Below, one piece after another: positions 28,406-40,137 of a stretch of 64,000 bases of DNA. The DNA is from Streptomyces globosus (lineage in GTDB: Bacteria; Actinomycetota; Actinomycetes; Streptomycetales; Streptomycetaceae). Location of the stretch: assembly GCF_003325375.1 (NCBI RefSeq), contig NZ_CP030862.1:4715501-4779500 (forward strand), read 5' to 3'. Under the pieces are notes generated by a model. The model had not been told where the DNA came from and made no database searches. It worked only from the letters and a program-made list of their open reading frames with translations. The position numbers and the translations under genes were made by a program. Numbering within the stretch: position 1 is the first letter of the stretch; the number at the start of each line of letters is the position of its first letter.

Positions 28406-29131
28406 TCACATTCCTCGTCGTGGAGCGGCCGTGGGGTCCGCTGCCAGGCCGGCGGCAACCTCCCGCAGGTACGGGTTGGTCGCGCGCTCGCGGCCGATGG
28501 TGGTCTGGGGACCGTGGCCGGACAGCACCACGGTCGAGTCGTCGAGCGGCAGGCACACGCGGGCCAGCGACTCGAGCATCTCGGCGTGGGAGCCGCCGGG
28601 CAGGTCGGTGCGTCCGATGGAGCCGGCGAAGAGGAGGTCGCCCGAGAAGAACACCGGCGGGATGTCCGCCTGCTCGGGCATCCGGAAGGTCACCGACCCC
28701 TTGGTATGGCCGGGCGCGTGCGCCACCGTGAAGTCGAGGCCGGCGAGCTTCAGCCCGGCGCCGTCGGTGAGCTCGCGGACGTCGTCCGGCTCGCCGATGG
28801 CCAGCTCGCCCATGAGCGGCATCCCGATGGAGCGGCCGAGGGCCTTCTCCGGGTCGCTCATCATGTAGCGGTCCTCGGGGTGGATCCAGGCCGGCACGTC
28901 GTGCGCTCCGCACACCGGGACGACGGAGGCCACGTGGTCGATGTGGCCGTGGGTGAGGACGACGGCCACGGGCTTGAGGCGGTGCTTGCGGAGGGTCTCC
29001 TCGACGCCCTGGGCGGCCTGGTGGCCCGGGTCGATGATCACGCACTCCTCGCCTGCGGCGGGGGCGACCACGTAGCAGTTGGTCCCCCAGGCCCCGGCGG
29101 GGAACCCGGCAATCAGCACGTTCGTCCTCAT
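28406..29131 (-). CDS. metallo-beta-lactamase-fold hydrolase (glyoxalase II-like)
   Basis: 241 aa cytoplasmic MBL-fold hydrolase. Metal motifs are complete: THGHIDHVA (HxHxDH, about residues 60-67), HAPGHTKGS (His), GDLLFAGSIGRTDL (Asp) and SGHGPQT (His), in the spacing seen in glyoxalase II-type thiolesterases. ATG at 29129-29131. It is the upstream neighbour of hisS, 10 bp apart, as in mycobacteria (the Rv2581c position). The natural thioester is unknown; mycothiol-linked substrates are possible in this lineage. Confidence 0.9.
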   Translation of the reverse strand: MRTNVLIAGFPAGAWGTNCYVVAPAAGEECVIIDPGHQAAQGVEETLRKHRLKPVAVVLTHGHIDHVASVVPVCGAHDVPAWIHPEDRYMMSDPEKALGRSIGMPLMGELAIGEPDDVRELTDGAGLKLAGLDFTVAHAPGHTKGSVTFRMPEQADIPPVFFSGDLLFAGSIGRTDLPGGSHAEMLESLARVCLPLDDSTVVLSGHGPQTTIGRERATNPYLREVAAGLAADPTAAPRRGM

Positions 29132-29284
29132 TCTTCGTCCGGCGGGAGCTGCAGCTGCGGTGGTTGTCCGCCAATGCTGCTGCTCAGAGCCTACCGGCGC
29201 GGCTCGTTCCACAGCGAACCCATATACGGTACGGCCATACCGTGCCCGGACAGCGGTACCAGACACGCACAAGGAGACGACCCG

Positions 29285-30067
29285 GTGGTCACGAGCGATC
29301 AGCGGCGGCGACAGCTCGCCAGGGAGAAGTTCGAGCGTCAGCAGAAGCGGCGCGCCGAGGCCCGGCGCAAGGCGCGGCAGCGGGCGGTCATCACGGGCGC
29401 GGCGGCGGCCGTGGTGGCCGCGACGCTGGTCGGCCTGGTGGTGGGCGGGGTGTTCGACTCCGGCAAGAAGGACGGGGCGGCGGACCCGGCGGCGGACCCG
29501 ACGGCGTCGGCGAGCCCGAAGGCATCCCCGGCGCCCGCGATGGCGATCGACCAGAAGGCCAAGTACACCTTCGCGCTGAAGACGAGCGCGGGTGAGGTCA
29601 AGGTCGAGATGGACGCGGCCAAGACTCCGGAGACCGTCAACTCGTTCAAGGCGCTGGCGGACAAGGGCTTCTTCGACAACACGAAGTGCCACCGCCTGAC
29701 CACCTCGGGGATCTACGTGCTCCAGTGCGGCGACCCGGAGGGGACCGGCATGGGCGGCCCGGGCTACACGATCGCGGACGAGAACCTGGACGCGCTGGGC
29801 AAGCCGAACGAGCAGGGCCAGGTGGTCTACCCGGCGGGCACGGTGGCGATGGCGAACACGGGCCGGCCGAACAGCGGCGGCAGCCAGTTCTTCCTGGTCT
29901 ACAAGGACAGCCCGCTGGCGCCCTCGTACACGCCGTTCGGCAGGATCGACGCGGGGGGCATGAAGGCGCTGGAGGAGGTCGCCAAGGCGGGCACCGCAGA
30001 CGGCGGCCAGGACGGGGCCCCGAAGACCCCGGTGACCATCGAGAAGGGCACCGTCACCCGGAACTGA
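29285..30067 (+). CDS. membrane-anchored cyclophilin-type peptidyl-prolyl isomerase
   Basis: 260 aa. A basic N-terminus (QRRRQLAREKFERQQKRR) is followed by one membrane helix (about residues 39-60, VITGAAAAVVAATLVGLVVGG), a Pro/Ala/Ser linker and an extracytoplasmic cyclophilin domain (about 95-260) with FFDNTKCHRL, GTGMGGPGYTIADE, AMANTGRPNSGGSQFFLVY and SYTPFGRI. The usual catalytic Arg of the FHR motif is present as CHR. Start GTG at 29285 after AAGGAGA. Likely assists folding at the outer face of the membrane. Divergent from the hydrolase gene. Confidence 0.93.
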   Translation: MVTSDQRRRQLAREKFERQQKRRAEARRKARQRAVITGAAAAVVAATLVGLVVGGVFDSGKKDGAADPAADPTASASPKASPAPAMAIDQKAKYTFALKTSAGEVKVEMDAAKTPETVNSFKALADKGFFDNTKCHRLTTSGIYVLQCGDPEGTGMGGPGYTIADENLDALGKPNEQGQVVYPAGTVAMANTGRPNSGGSQFFLVYKDSPLAPSYTPFGRIDAGGMKALEEVAKAGTADGGQDGAPKTPVTIEKGTVTRN

Positions 30068-30256
30068 CGGGGGCGGCGGCGCCGCGTCCGGCCGGCCCCG
30101 CGCCCGTGCGGCGATATTCGTCGTGCGGGATGCGGACAGCCGGCCCGGCGGTCGCCTATGTTGGCGTTGTGCAGGGCGGGTGCTGCCCGCCCGAGGAAAC
30201 TGTGGACGATGCCCAGGGGGTGACCCCCTTTGCAGGCATCAGGTGGAGGAGGCGCT

Positions 30257-31486
30257 GTGAGCAGCGACCCGTGGGGCCGCGTCGACGAGACGGGCACCGT
30301 GTACGTGCGTACTGCCGAGGGGGAGAAGGTCGTCGGCTCGTGGCAGGCGGGCACCCCCGAGGAGGCCCTGGCCTACTTCGAGCGCAAGTACGAGGGCCTG
30401 GTGGTCGAGATCGGCCTCCTCGAGCGGCGGGTGCGGACCACCGACCTGTCCGCCAAGGACGCGCAGACGGCGATCGACCACCTGCGCACGCAGGTGGACG
30501 AGCACCACGCCGTCGGCGACCTGGACGCGCTGCGCGTCCGGCTGGACAAGCTGGTCGCGACGGTCGAGGCGAGGCGCGAGGAGCGCCGGGCGCAGAAGGC
30601 CCGCCAGGCCGACGAGGCCCGCACGGCCAAGGAGGCCCTGGTGGCCGAGGCCGAGGAGCTGGCGCAGAGCGACCAGTGGCGCTCGGCGGGCGAGCGGCTC
30701 CGCGCCCTGGTGGACACCTGGAAGGGCCTGCCGCGGCTGGACCGCAAGTCGGACGACGAGCTGTGGCACCGCTTCTCGCACGCCCGCTCCGCCTTCTCCA
30801 AGCGCCGCAAGGCGCACTTCGCCGCACTGGACGCGCAGCGCGAGGACGCCCGCAAGGTGAAGGAGAAGCTGGTCGCCGAGGCGGAGGCGCTGTCGGGGTC
30901 GACGGACTGGGGTCCGACGGCCGCGCGGTACCGCGAGCTGATGGCCGACTGGAAGGCGGCGGGCCGGGCGCAGCGCGAGGCCGAGGACGACCTGTGGAAC
31001 CGTTTCCGCGGTGCGCAGGACGTGTTCTTCGCGGCGCGCAGCGAGGTGTTCGCCGAGCGCGACGCCGAGCAGGTGGAGAACCTCAGGCTGAAGGAGGAGC
31101 TGGCCGAGGAGGCCGAGAAGCTCGTCCCCGTGACGGACCTGAAGGCGGCCCGGGCCGCGTTCCGGTCGGTCAACGAGCGCTGGGAGGCCGTCGGCCACGT
31201 GCCGCGGGACGCCCGGGCCAAGGTCGAGGGCCGCATGCACGCCGTCGAGCGGGCGATCCAGGAGGCCGAGGAGGGCGAGTGGCGCCGGACGAACCCGGAG
31301 GCGCGGGCCCGTGCGGCCGGCCTGACGGGCCAGCTCCAGGCGGCGGTCGACAAGCTGCGTGCGCAGATCGACGCGGCGCGCGCGGCGGGCAACAACGCGA
31401 AGGCCGACAAGCTGGCGCGTGAGCTGGAGGGCCGGCAGGCGCTGCTGGACCAGGCGCTGAAGGGCCTGGAGGAGTTCGGCGGCTGA
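30257..31486 (+). CDS. DUF349 repeat protein
   Basis: 409 aa, highly charged and almost entirely helical. Three or four DUF349 repeats of about 65-75 residues are visible, each with a W-x(4-8)-R-x-L..W/LW-x-RF pattern (DQWRSAGERLRALVDTWKG; DWGPTAARYRELMADWKAA; LKAARAAFRSVNERWEAVG). Long coiled-coil segments link them. Start GTG at 30257, after GGTGGAGGAGG. Biochemical function is not known. It is convergent with rel across a 14-bp-stem terminator. Confidence 0.88.
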   Translation: MSSDPWGRVDETGTVYVRTAEGEKVVGSWQAGTPEEALAYFERKYEGLVVEIGLLERRVRTTDLSAKDAQTAIDHLRTQVDEHHAVGDLDALRVRLDKLVATVEARREERRAQKARQADEARTAKEALVAEAEELAQSDQWRSAGERLRALVDTWKGLPRLDRKSDDELWHRFSHARSAFSKRRKAHFAALDAQREDARKVKEKLVAEAEALSGSTDWGPTAARYRELMADWKAAGRAQREAEDDLWNRFRGAQDVFFAARSEVFAERDAEQVENLRLKEELAEEAEKLVPVTDLKAARAAFRSVNERWEAVGHVPRDARAKVEGRMHAVERAIQEAEEGEWRRTNPEARARAAGLTGQLQAAVDKLRAQIDAARAAGNNAKADKLARELEGRQALLDQALKGLEEFGG

Positions 31487-31510
31487 GGCGCGAAGCCCCG
31501 GAACAGCGGC

Positions 31511-31541
31511 GAGCCCCGGTACGCACCGCGTACCGGGGCTC
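31511..31541. terminator. bidirectional terminator between DUF349 gene and rel
   Basis: A perfect 14-bp stem (31511-31524 with 31528-31541) and a three-base loop between two convergent genes whose stops are 72 bp apart. Confidence 0.82.
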
Positions 31542-31558
31542 GCCCGTGTCCGGCGGTG

Positions 31559-34006
<2,448 letters not shown>

Positions 34007-34163
34007 GAGCGCTCCTCTGGGCGTCCCCCCGGGCGGAGTCCGGGGGAGGATCCGGTGCCCCGGTCAGGTCCGGATAACCAATGGTAGCGAGGGTTCCGCC
34101 GGCCCGTTCCCCGGCCCGGGCGGCGTACGCCCGGCCCGGGTCGGAGCGGCCCGGAAACGGCGG

Positions 34164-34204
34164 AGCGGCGGGTTCCCCGGCAAGGCCCGGGGAAACCCGC
34201 CGCT
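34164..34204 (-). terminator. apt terminator
   Basis: A stem of about 17 bp (34164-34180 with 34187-34204) with one bulged base, 30 bp after the apt stop and 160 bp before rel. It should separate the sec-apt unit from rel, so rel needs its own promoter in 34007-34160. Confidence 0.65.
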
Positions 34205-34233
34205 CGGCGGACGGGGGGCGTCGTGCGCGCCCG

Positions 34234-34785
34234 TCAGATGGTGAGCAGCGCTTCCAGCGGTGCGCCGGCCAGACCCTCCACCAGCCGCGCGCGGCCGGTC
34301 AGGAAGGACAGCTCCATGAGCACCGCCACACCGGCGACGTCGGCGCCGGCCCGGCGGATCAGCGACAGCGAGGCCTCGGCGGTGCCGCCGGTGGCCAGGA
34401 CGTCGTCGATGACCATGACCCGGTCGCCGGGCCTCAGGTCCTCGGCGTGCACCTCGATCTCCGCGGTGCCGTACTCCAGCTCGTAGGCCTGCGCGAGGGT
34501 CGCGCCCGGCAGCTTGCCGGCCTTGCGGACGGGGACGAAGCCGACGCCCGCCTGCACGGCGACGGGGGCCGCGAGGATGAAGCCGCGCGCCTCCAGGCCG
34601 ACGATCTTCGTGGCTCCGTAGCGGGCGGCCAGGCCCGCGAGGGTGTCCGTCAGCGCGGCGAACGCCAGCGGGTCGGCCAGCAGCGGCGTGATGTCCTTGA
34701 ACACCACGCCCGGCTTCGGGTAGTCCGGGATGTCCTTGATCCGGGCGAGCAGCAGCTCGCGGACCTCGGCGGCCGCCGGGCTCAC
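34234..34785 (-). CDS. apt: adenine phosphoribosyltransferase
   Basis: Purine salvage: adenine plus PRPP to AMP. 183 aa. PRPP motif VMVIDDVLATGGTAEAS (about residues 122-138), the hood segment DYPKPGVVFKDITPLL and GLEARGFILAAP are diagnostic. The GTG at 34783-34785 overlaps the secF stop as GTGA. The secD-secF-apt-rel order is conserved in actinobacteria and puts a nucleotide salvage enzyme beside the alarmone synthetase. Confidence 0.95.
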   Translation of the reverse strand: MSPAAAEVRELLLARIKDIPDYPKPGVVFKDITPLLADPLAFAALTDTLAGLAARYGATKIVGLEARGFILAAPVAVQAGVGFVPVRKAGKLPGATLAQAYELEYGTAEIEVHAEDLRPGDRVMVIDDVLATGGTAEASLSLIRRAGADVAGVAVLMELSFLTGRARLVEGLAGAPLEALLTI

Positions 34786-35843
34786 CGGCGCCGCTCCGCC
34801 CGGCCCTGCGCCACGATCTGCGGGGCCTCGCCCGAGCCGTACGACTCCTCGTCCTCGGCGGAGCCGCCCTTGGCCGCGCCTGCGGCCCGCTTGGCGAGGA
34901 CCCGCTTGCGCAGGGCCTTGATCGCCGGCTCGCGCTCCTTGAGGTCGACGACCAGCGGGGTCGCGATGAAGATCGAGGAGTACGCGCCGGCCGCGAGGCC
35001 GACGAACAGCGACAGCGAGATGTCGTTCAGCATGCCCGCGCCCAGGAAGCCGCCGCCGATGAACAGCAGGCCGGCGACCGGCAGCAGTGCGACGACCGTG
35101 GTGTTGATGGAGCGCACCAGGGTGCCGTTGATGCTGCGGTTGGCGACCTCGCCATAGGTGTAGCGGGTCTGCTTCGTGATGTCCTTCGAGCTCTCCTTCA
35201 GTCCGTCGAAGACGACGACGGTGTCGTAGAGGGAGTAGCCGAGGATGGTCAGCAGACCGATCACGGTGCCCGGGGTGACCTCGAAGCCGACGAGGGCGTA
35301 GATGCCGACGGTGATCGTGAGGTCGTGGATCAGGGCGATCAGCGCGGCGACCGCCATCCGCCACTCGAAGGCGATGGCGAGGTAGATCACCACGAGGATC
35401 ATGAAGACGCCGAGGCCGGTCCAGGCCTTGTTCGCGATCTGCTCGCCCCAGCTCGGGCCGACCAGGTCCGCGTTGATGTCCTGCTCCGGCATCTTCAGGC
35501 CGGTCGCCAGCTCCCTCTTGACGTCGGCGGCGGAGTCGGTGTCCAGGCTCGCGATCTGGATGCGCAGCGTGCCGTTGCCGAGCTTCTGCACGATCGCCTC
35601 GTGGCCGGAGGCCTCCTTGGCGAGTTCACGGGCCTTGGTGTCGGAGACGGTGGTCTTGCCGGTCGTGAAGACGGCACCGCCCTTGAACTCGATGCCCATG
35701 TTGAGGCCCTGGACGGCCAGGGCCACGATCGCCGTGATGGTGATCAGGATGGAAACGCCGTACCAGACGAAGCGCTTGCCGACGAAGTCGTACCCGACCT
35801 CGCCGCGGTACAGCTTGGCGCCGAGATCTCCCAGCTTCGACAT
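34782..35843 (-). CDS. secF: protein translocase subunit SecF
   Basis: Partner of SecD; uses proton motive force to help release and pull preproteins. 353 aa. Six membrane helices with the single periplasmic P4 domain after helix 1 (about residues 55-150), the conserved FKGGAVF-type IEFKGGAVF, YDTVVVFDGLKE (about 222) and the C-terminal cytoplasmic tail. ATG at 35841-35843, 3 bp after secD; it overlaps apt as GTGA. Confidence 0.96.
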   Translation of the reverse strand: MSKLGDLGAKLYRGEVGYDFVGKRFVWYGVSILITITAIVALAVQGLNMGIEFKGGAVFTTGKTTVSDTKARELAKEASGHEAIVQKLGNGTLRIQIASLDTDSAADVKRELATGLKMPEQDINADLVGPSWGEQIANKAWTGLGVFMILVVIYLAIAFEWRMAVAALIALIHDLTITVGIYALVGFEVTPGTVIGLLTILGYSLYDTVVVFDGLKESSKDITKQTRYTYGEVANRSINGTLVRSINTTVVALLPVAGLLFIGGGFLGAGMLNDISLSLFVGLAAGAYSSIFIATPLVVDLKEREPAIKALRKRVLAKRAAGAAKGGSAEDEESYGSGEAPQIVAQGRAERRR

Positions 35844-35846
35844 CTC

Positions 35847-37628
35847 TCACGCCTCCTTTGCGTCGACGGGAGCGGTGACGGGGCCGGTGCGGCGGGACCG
35901 GCGCAGCGGCGGCTTGGCGCCGAGCCGCTTCGGGTCGAGTCCGGACCAGGGGTGACCGCTGGAGAAGAACTTCGTACGGGCCAGCAGCGTCATGATCGGC
36001 TTGGTGAAGAGGAACACCACGACCACGTCGAGCAGGGTGGTCAGGCCGAGCGTGAAGGCGAAGCCCTGCACCTTGCCGACGGTGACGACGAACAGCACCG
36101 CGGCGGCGAGGAACGACACGAAGTCGGACACCAGGATGGTGCGCCGGGCGCGCGGCCAGGCCCGCTCGACGGCGGGGCGCAGGGTGCGGCCCTCGCGGAT
36201 CTCGTCGCGGATGCGCTCGAAGTACACGATGAACGAGTCCGCGGTGATGCCGATCGCGACGATGGCACCGCAGACGGCGGGCAGGTTCAGCGCGAAGCCG
36301 ATCGCCTTCCCGAGCAGCGCCATGAGCGTGTACGTGAGGATCGCGGAGACCATCAGGCTGACGATGGCGATCAGGGACAGGCCCCGGTAGTACACGAGCA
36401 GGTAGACGACCACGAGGAACAGGCCGATGGCGCCGGCGATGAGGCCGGCCTTCAGCTGCTCGCCGCCGAGCGCGGCGGTGACGGTGGTGACGCTGTCCTC
36501 CTGGAAGGACAGCGGCAGGGCGCCGTAGGAGAGCATGTTGCCCAGGTCCTGCGCGGACTGCTGGGTGAAGCCGCCGGAGATCTCGGCGTTGCCGCCGGTC
36601 AGCGCCTGGCTGACGGACGGGTCGGAGATGACCTGGCCGTCGAGCACGATCGCGAACTGGTTCTGCGGGGGCTGCTTGGTGGCGAGCTCACCGGTGATCT
36701 TGGCGAACTTGTCGGCGCCCTTGTCGGTGAACTCCATCGTGACGATCCACATGCCGCGCTGCGGGTCGACGACGCCCTTGGCGTCCTTGACGTCCGTACC
36801 GGCGACACCGGCCGGTCCGAGGATCCACTTGCCCCACGCGTCGCCGCGCTGGCCGCAGGCCACCGTCGGCTCCTCGGGCTTGGCCTCCTTGCCGGCGGCG
36901 GCGCGCTGCGCCTCGTCGGTGCAGTCCAGTGCGGCGAACTTGGCCTGGAGGTCCGCCACGGCCGCATCCGCGGCCGACGGGGTCGGGGCGGGGGACGGGG
37001 CGGCCTTGTTGTCGTCTGCCTTCTTCGACTCGCTCGCCGACGGCGAGGGAGAGGCCGTGGCGGCGGGGGCCTTGAGGGCCTCGCTGAGCGCACGGCCCTG
37101 GGAAGTGGCGCTGGACGACGGGGTTGCCGACGCGCTGGGCTTGGAGCTGCCCTCGGCCTTGGGGGCGCCGGAGGGGCTGGCGGACGGGCTCGGCGCGGTC
37201 TCGGGCGCCGCAGGGGCGCCGTCGGCGAACGCCAGGACCGGTCGGAAGTAGAGCTGGGCGGTGGTGCCGACCTGCTCGCGGGCCTGCTTCTCGTTCGTCC
37301 CCTTGGGGATGTTCACGATGATGTGGTCGCGGCCCTGGGTCTGGACCTCGGCCTCCGAGACGCCGAGACCGTTGACGCGGCGCTCGATGATGCCGACCGC
37401 CGTGTTCATGTTGGTCTCGTTGATCGCGTCCGGCTTGCCCGGCTCGCTCTTGGCCTTGAGCGTGATGCTCGTGCCGCCCGCGAGGTCGATGCCGAGCCGG
37501 GGCGTCGTCTGCTTCGTGAGGAACATCCCCGCGGTGAGCGCCACCATCGCGATCAGGATGACCGCCAGGGCGCGCCCCGGCCTCCCCTGCGCCCCCGTGG
37601 GCCGCCGGCCCTTCTTCGGTGCTGCCAC
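35847..37628 (-). CDS. secD: protein translocase subunit SecD with low-complexity insertion
   Basis: RND-like export motor subunit. 593 aa. Helix 1 (about 22-42), then the P1 base and head, then five C-terminal helices with DSFIVYFERIRDE (about 475) and DVVVVFLFTKP. Between residues about 140 and 225 the head region carries an insertion of Ala, Pro, Ser and Thr with few other residues (PSPSASPSGAPKA and PAATASPSPSASES are examples), absent from typical SecD. Its position in an extracytoplasmic domain suggests a disordered surface loop. GTG start at 37626-37628. Confidence 0.96.
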   Translation of the reverse strand: MAAPKKGRRPTGAQGRPGRALAVILIAMVALTAGMFLTKQTTPRLGIDLAGGTSITLKAKSEPGKPDAINETNMNTAVGIIERRVNGLGVSEAEVQTQGRDHIIVNIPKGTNEKQAREQVGTTAQLYFRPVLAFADGAPAAPETAPSPSASPSGAPKAEGSSKPSASATPSSSATSQGRALSEALKAPAATASPSPSASESKKADDNKAAPSPAPTPSAADAAVADLQAKFAALDCTDEAQRAAAGKEAKPEEPTVACGQRGDAWGKWILGPAGVAGTDVKDAKGVVDPQRGMWIVTMEFTDKGADKFAKITGELATKQPPQNQFAIVLDGQVISDPSVSQALTGGNAEISGGFTQQSAQDLGNMLSYGALPLSFQEDSVTTVTAALGGEQLKAGLIAGAIGLFLVVVYLLVYYRGLSLIAIVSLMVSAILTYTLMALLGKAIGFALNLPAVCGAIVAIGITADSFIVYFERIRDEIREGRTLRPAVERAWPRARRTILVSDFVSFLAAAVLFVVTVGKVQGFAFTLGLTTLLDVVVVFLFTKPIMTLLARTKFFSSGHPWSGLDPKRLGAKPPLRRSRRTGPVTAPVDAKEA

Positions 37629-37730
37629 CTTGTCGTTTCTCCCTGTCCAACCGTCCCGCGCCGGGTCAGCGCGCGGACGGCCACGAAATGTGTGGTGGGG
37701 ACCCCTGCCCCCCGCAGAAGTGTCACAAGC

Positions 37731-37761
37731 GGGACCGCGCGGCCGCCGGTCGGGCGGTCCC
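37731..37761 (-). terminator. possible hairpin after yajC
   Basis: An 8-bp stem (37731-37738 with 37754-37761) 17 bp past the yajC stop. It may be an intra-operon attenuator between yajC and secD or be fortuitous in GC-rich sequence. Confidence 0.35.
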
Positions 37762-37778
37762 GCGGTCCCGGCCGCGCG

Positions 37779-38240
37779 TTACTTCGCGCCGCCCTCGCCG
37801 TCTGCCTTGCCGTCGGCGTCCTTCTTGCCCAGGTCGAGCTTGGGCTCCTCGGCCGCGTCCTGCTTCGCCGGGCCGGTCTCCGGGGCCTCGGCCCCGTCCC
37901 GGGTCAGGGACGAGATGTCGTCGGGGACGACGGGCGAGTCCGCGTCGGCCGGGGCCGCGGTGCCGTGGACGATGCGGTTGTACTCGTCGTCCTCCAGAAC
38001 CGCCGCGATGGACATCTTCGCGTAGATCGCGTGGACGCCGGGGGCCACCTCGAGGGTGACGGTGTCCTCGCCGAGCTCCTTGACCGTGGCGTACATGCCG
38101 CCGATGGTGCGGACGCCGGTACCGGGCGTCATGGTGTCGCGCATCTGCGCGGCCTGCTGCTGCTTCTTCTTCGCGGAGCGCGTCATCAGGAACATCGCCC
38201 CGATGAGCACAATGAACGGGAGGAGGGTCACGAGATTCAC
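37779..38240 (-). CDS. yajC: preprotein translocase subunit YajC
   Basis: Small SecDF-associated membrane protein. 153 aa from GTG at 38238-38240 (MNLVTLLPFIVLIGAMFLM); an in-frame ATG further upstream would put 27 hydrophilic residues before the membrane anchor and is rejected. One membrane helix (about 3-20), the basic KKKQQQAAQMRD segment, the YajC core (GTGVRTIGGMYATVKELGED) and an acidic, Pro/Ala-rich tail of about 60 residues. 164 bp downstream of ruvB and 150 bp upstream of secD. Confidence 0.92.
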   Translation of the reverse strand: MNLVTLLPFIVLIGAMFLMTRSAKKKQQQAAQMRDTMTPGTGVRTIGGMYATVKELGEDTVTLEVAPGVHAIYAKMSIAAVLEDDEYNRIVHGTAAPADADSPVVPDDISSLTRDGAEAPETGPAKQDAAEEPKLDLGKKDADGKADGEGGAK

Positions 38241-38404
38241 GGGACGGAGATCCTTCGCACGACCGCTCGGGAGACGGCCTATTTCTACGGGGGTGGGCAC
38301 GCCGACCCGAAGGGTCGGCATCGGCGGAGTCTAGGCGAGTCCGCACCGATGGAACAACGCCCAGCATGGCACCGCAGTTCCCGGCCGGGCCAACCTCCGC
38401 GCCG

Positions 38405-39463
38405 TCACACTCCGAACAGGCCCTGCTGCCCGCCCGATCCGGTCCCGCCGTGCTGCGGCGGGACAAGTCCCAGGTGAGCCCATGCGGCGGGGGTCGCGAC
38501 CCGGCCGCGGGGAGTGCGTGCGAGGAGGCCCTCGCGGACGAGGAACGGCTCGGCGACCTCCTCGACGGTCTCGCGCTCCTCGCCGACGGCGACGGCGAGG
38601 GTGGACAGGCCGACGGGCCCGCCGCCGAACAGCTTCAGCAGGGCCTCCAGCACGGCCCGGTCCAGCCGGTCCAGGCCCCGCCCGTCGACCTCGTACACCT
38701 GCAGGGCGGTGGCGGCCACCTCGCGGGTGATCACCCCGTCCGCCCTGACCTGGGCGTAGTCGCGGACGCGGCGCAGCAGGCGGTTCGCGATGCGGGGGGT
38801 GCCGCGGGAGCGGCCGGCGATCTCGGCGGCACCGGCCGGGTCGATCTCCACGTCGAGGAGTCCGGCGGACCGGTGGATGACCCTTTCGAGTTCCTCGGGG
38901 GCGTAGAACTCCATGTGCCCGGTGAAGCCGAAGCGGTCGCGCAGCGGCGGCGGGAGGAGGCCGGCCCGGGTGGTCGCCCCGACGAGGGTGAAGGGGGGCA
39001 GTTCCAGGGGGATCGCGGTGGCGCCGGGGCCCTTGCCGACGATGACGTCGACGCGGAAGTCCTCCATGGCCATGTAGAGCATCTCCTCGGCGGGCCGGGA
39101 CATGCGGTGGATCTCGTCGAGGAAGAGGACCTCGCCCTCCTGGAGGGAGGAGAGGATCGCGGCGAGGTCGCCTGCGTGCTGGATGGCCGGGCCCGAGGTG
39201 ATGCGGATCGGGGCGCCCATCTCCGCCGCGATGATCATCGAGAGGGTGGTCTTGCCGAGGCCGGGGGCGCCCGAGAGCAGGACGTGGTCGGCGGTGGCCC
39301 CGCGCTGCCTGGCAGCCTTCAGGACGAGGTCCAGCTGCTGGCGGACCTTCTCCTGGCCGACGAACTCGCCGAGGTCCTTCGGCCGCAGGGCCGCCTCGAC
39401 GGCGGTGTCCTCGCCGTCCGCCGCCGGCGCGACAATGCGGTCGGTGTCGTCGTCCCAGTTCAC
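38405..39463 (-). CDS. ruvB: Holliday junction branch-migration helicase RuvB
   Basis: Hexameric AAA+ motor that with RuvA drives branch migration. 352 aa from the GTG at 39461-39463 (MNWDDDTDRIV). Walker A SGAPGLGKTT (about residues 63-72), Walker B LFLDEIHRMS, sensor 1 LVGATTRAG, arginine finger region RDRFGF, and the C-terminal winged helix (GLDRLDRAVLEALLKLFGGGP, first part diagnostic). Short unusual C-terminal tail ending GSGGQQGLFGV. 44 bp after ruvA. Confidence 0.97.
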   Translation of the reverse strand: MNWDDDTDRIVAPAADGEDTAVEAALRPKDLGEFVGQEKVRQQLDLVLKAARQRGATADHVLLSGAPGLGKTTLSMIIAAEMGAPIRITSGPAIQHAGDLAAILSSLQEGEVLFLDEIHRMSRPAEEMLYMAMEDFRVDVIVGKGPGATAIPLELPPFTLVGATTRAGLLPPPLRDRFGFTGHMEFYAPEELERVIHRSAGLLDVEIDPAGAAEIAGRSRGTPRIANRLLRRVRDYAQVRADGVITREVAATALQVYEVDGRGLDRLDRAVLEALLKLFGGGPVGLSTLAVAVGEERETVEEVAEPFLVREGLLARTPRGRVATPAAWAHLGLVPPQHGGTGSGGQQGLFGV

Positions 39464-39507
39464 GGTGTCAGTCTGCCTTCTCGGTGCGTACGGGGGGCTG
39501 CGGCCGG

Positions 39508-40137
39508 TCAGCGGGCGCGGTTGAGGGACTGCAGGGCGGCGCGCAGCAGCTGCGGGACGGGCGCGGAGCCGTTCTCGGCGATGGCGGCCTCGGCCTGCGG
39601 GGTGACGGCGGCGACCGCCTCCTCGGCCTCGCGCGAGGCGTAGCCGAGCCCCATGAGCGCGGCGGAGAGCTGCTCGGTCCAGGCGGCGGGGCCGGCGGCG
39701 GCGCGCTGCGCGCCGACGAGGGCGCCAGTGCCGGCGGGGGCGCCGAGCTTGCCCTTGAGTTCGAGGAGGAGCTTCTGGGCGCCCTTCTTGCCGATGCCGG
39801 GGACGGCGGTGAGGGCCTTCTCGTCGCCGGTCTCGACGGCGCGGCGCAGCGCGTCGGGGCTGTGGACGCCGAGCATGGCCTGGGCGAGGCGCGGTCCGAC
39901 CCCGCTGGCGGTCTGGAGGAGTTCGAAGACCTGGCGCTCGTCGTCGTCGGCGAAGCCGTACAGGGTGAGGGAGTCCTCGCGGACCACGAGGGAGGTGGCC
40001 AGCCGGGCGGGTTCCCCGATGCGCAGGCCGGCGATGGTGCCCGGGGTGCACTGCACGGCCATGCCCACTCCCCCGACCTCGACGACGGCGAGGGAGGGGG
40101 TGAGGGCGGCGACCGGGCCGCTGACGAAGGCGATCAT
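39508..40137 (-). CDS. ruvA: Holliday junction protein RuvA
   Basis: Tetrameric junction-binding component. 209 aa: N-terminal OB domain (MIAFVSGPVAAL), two helix-hairpin-helix motifs (TASGVGPRLAQAML and VPGIGKKGAQKLLLELK), flexible linker and the C-terminal RuvB-contact domain (ALMGLGYASREAEEAV). ATG at 40135-40137 overlaps the ruvC stop as ATGA. Confidence 0.97.
   Translation of the reverse strand: MIAFVSGPVAALTPSLAVVEVGGVGMAVQCTPGTIAGLRIGEPARLATSLVVREDSLTLYGFADDDERQVFELLQTASGVGPRLAQAMLGVHSPDALRRAVETGDEKALTAVPGIGKKGAQKLLLELKGKLGAPAGTGALVGAQRAAAGPAAWTEQLSAALMGLGYASREAEEAVAAVTPQAEAAIAENGSAPVPQLLRAALQSLNRAR

Noticed and set aside
28396..28458. Longer hisS start at 28456-28458
   Set aside because: It would overlap the end of the hydrolase gene and add residues unrelated to HisS; the GTG at 28393-28395 begins with the conserved STFKAPKGTYDL.
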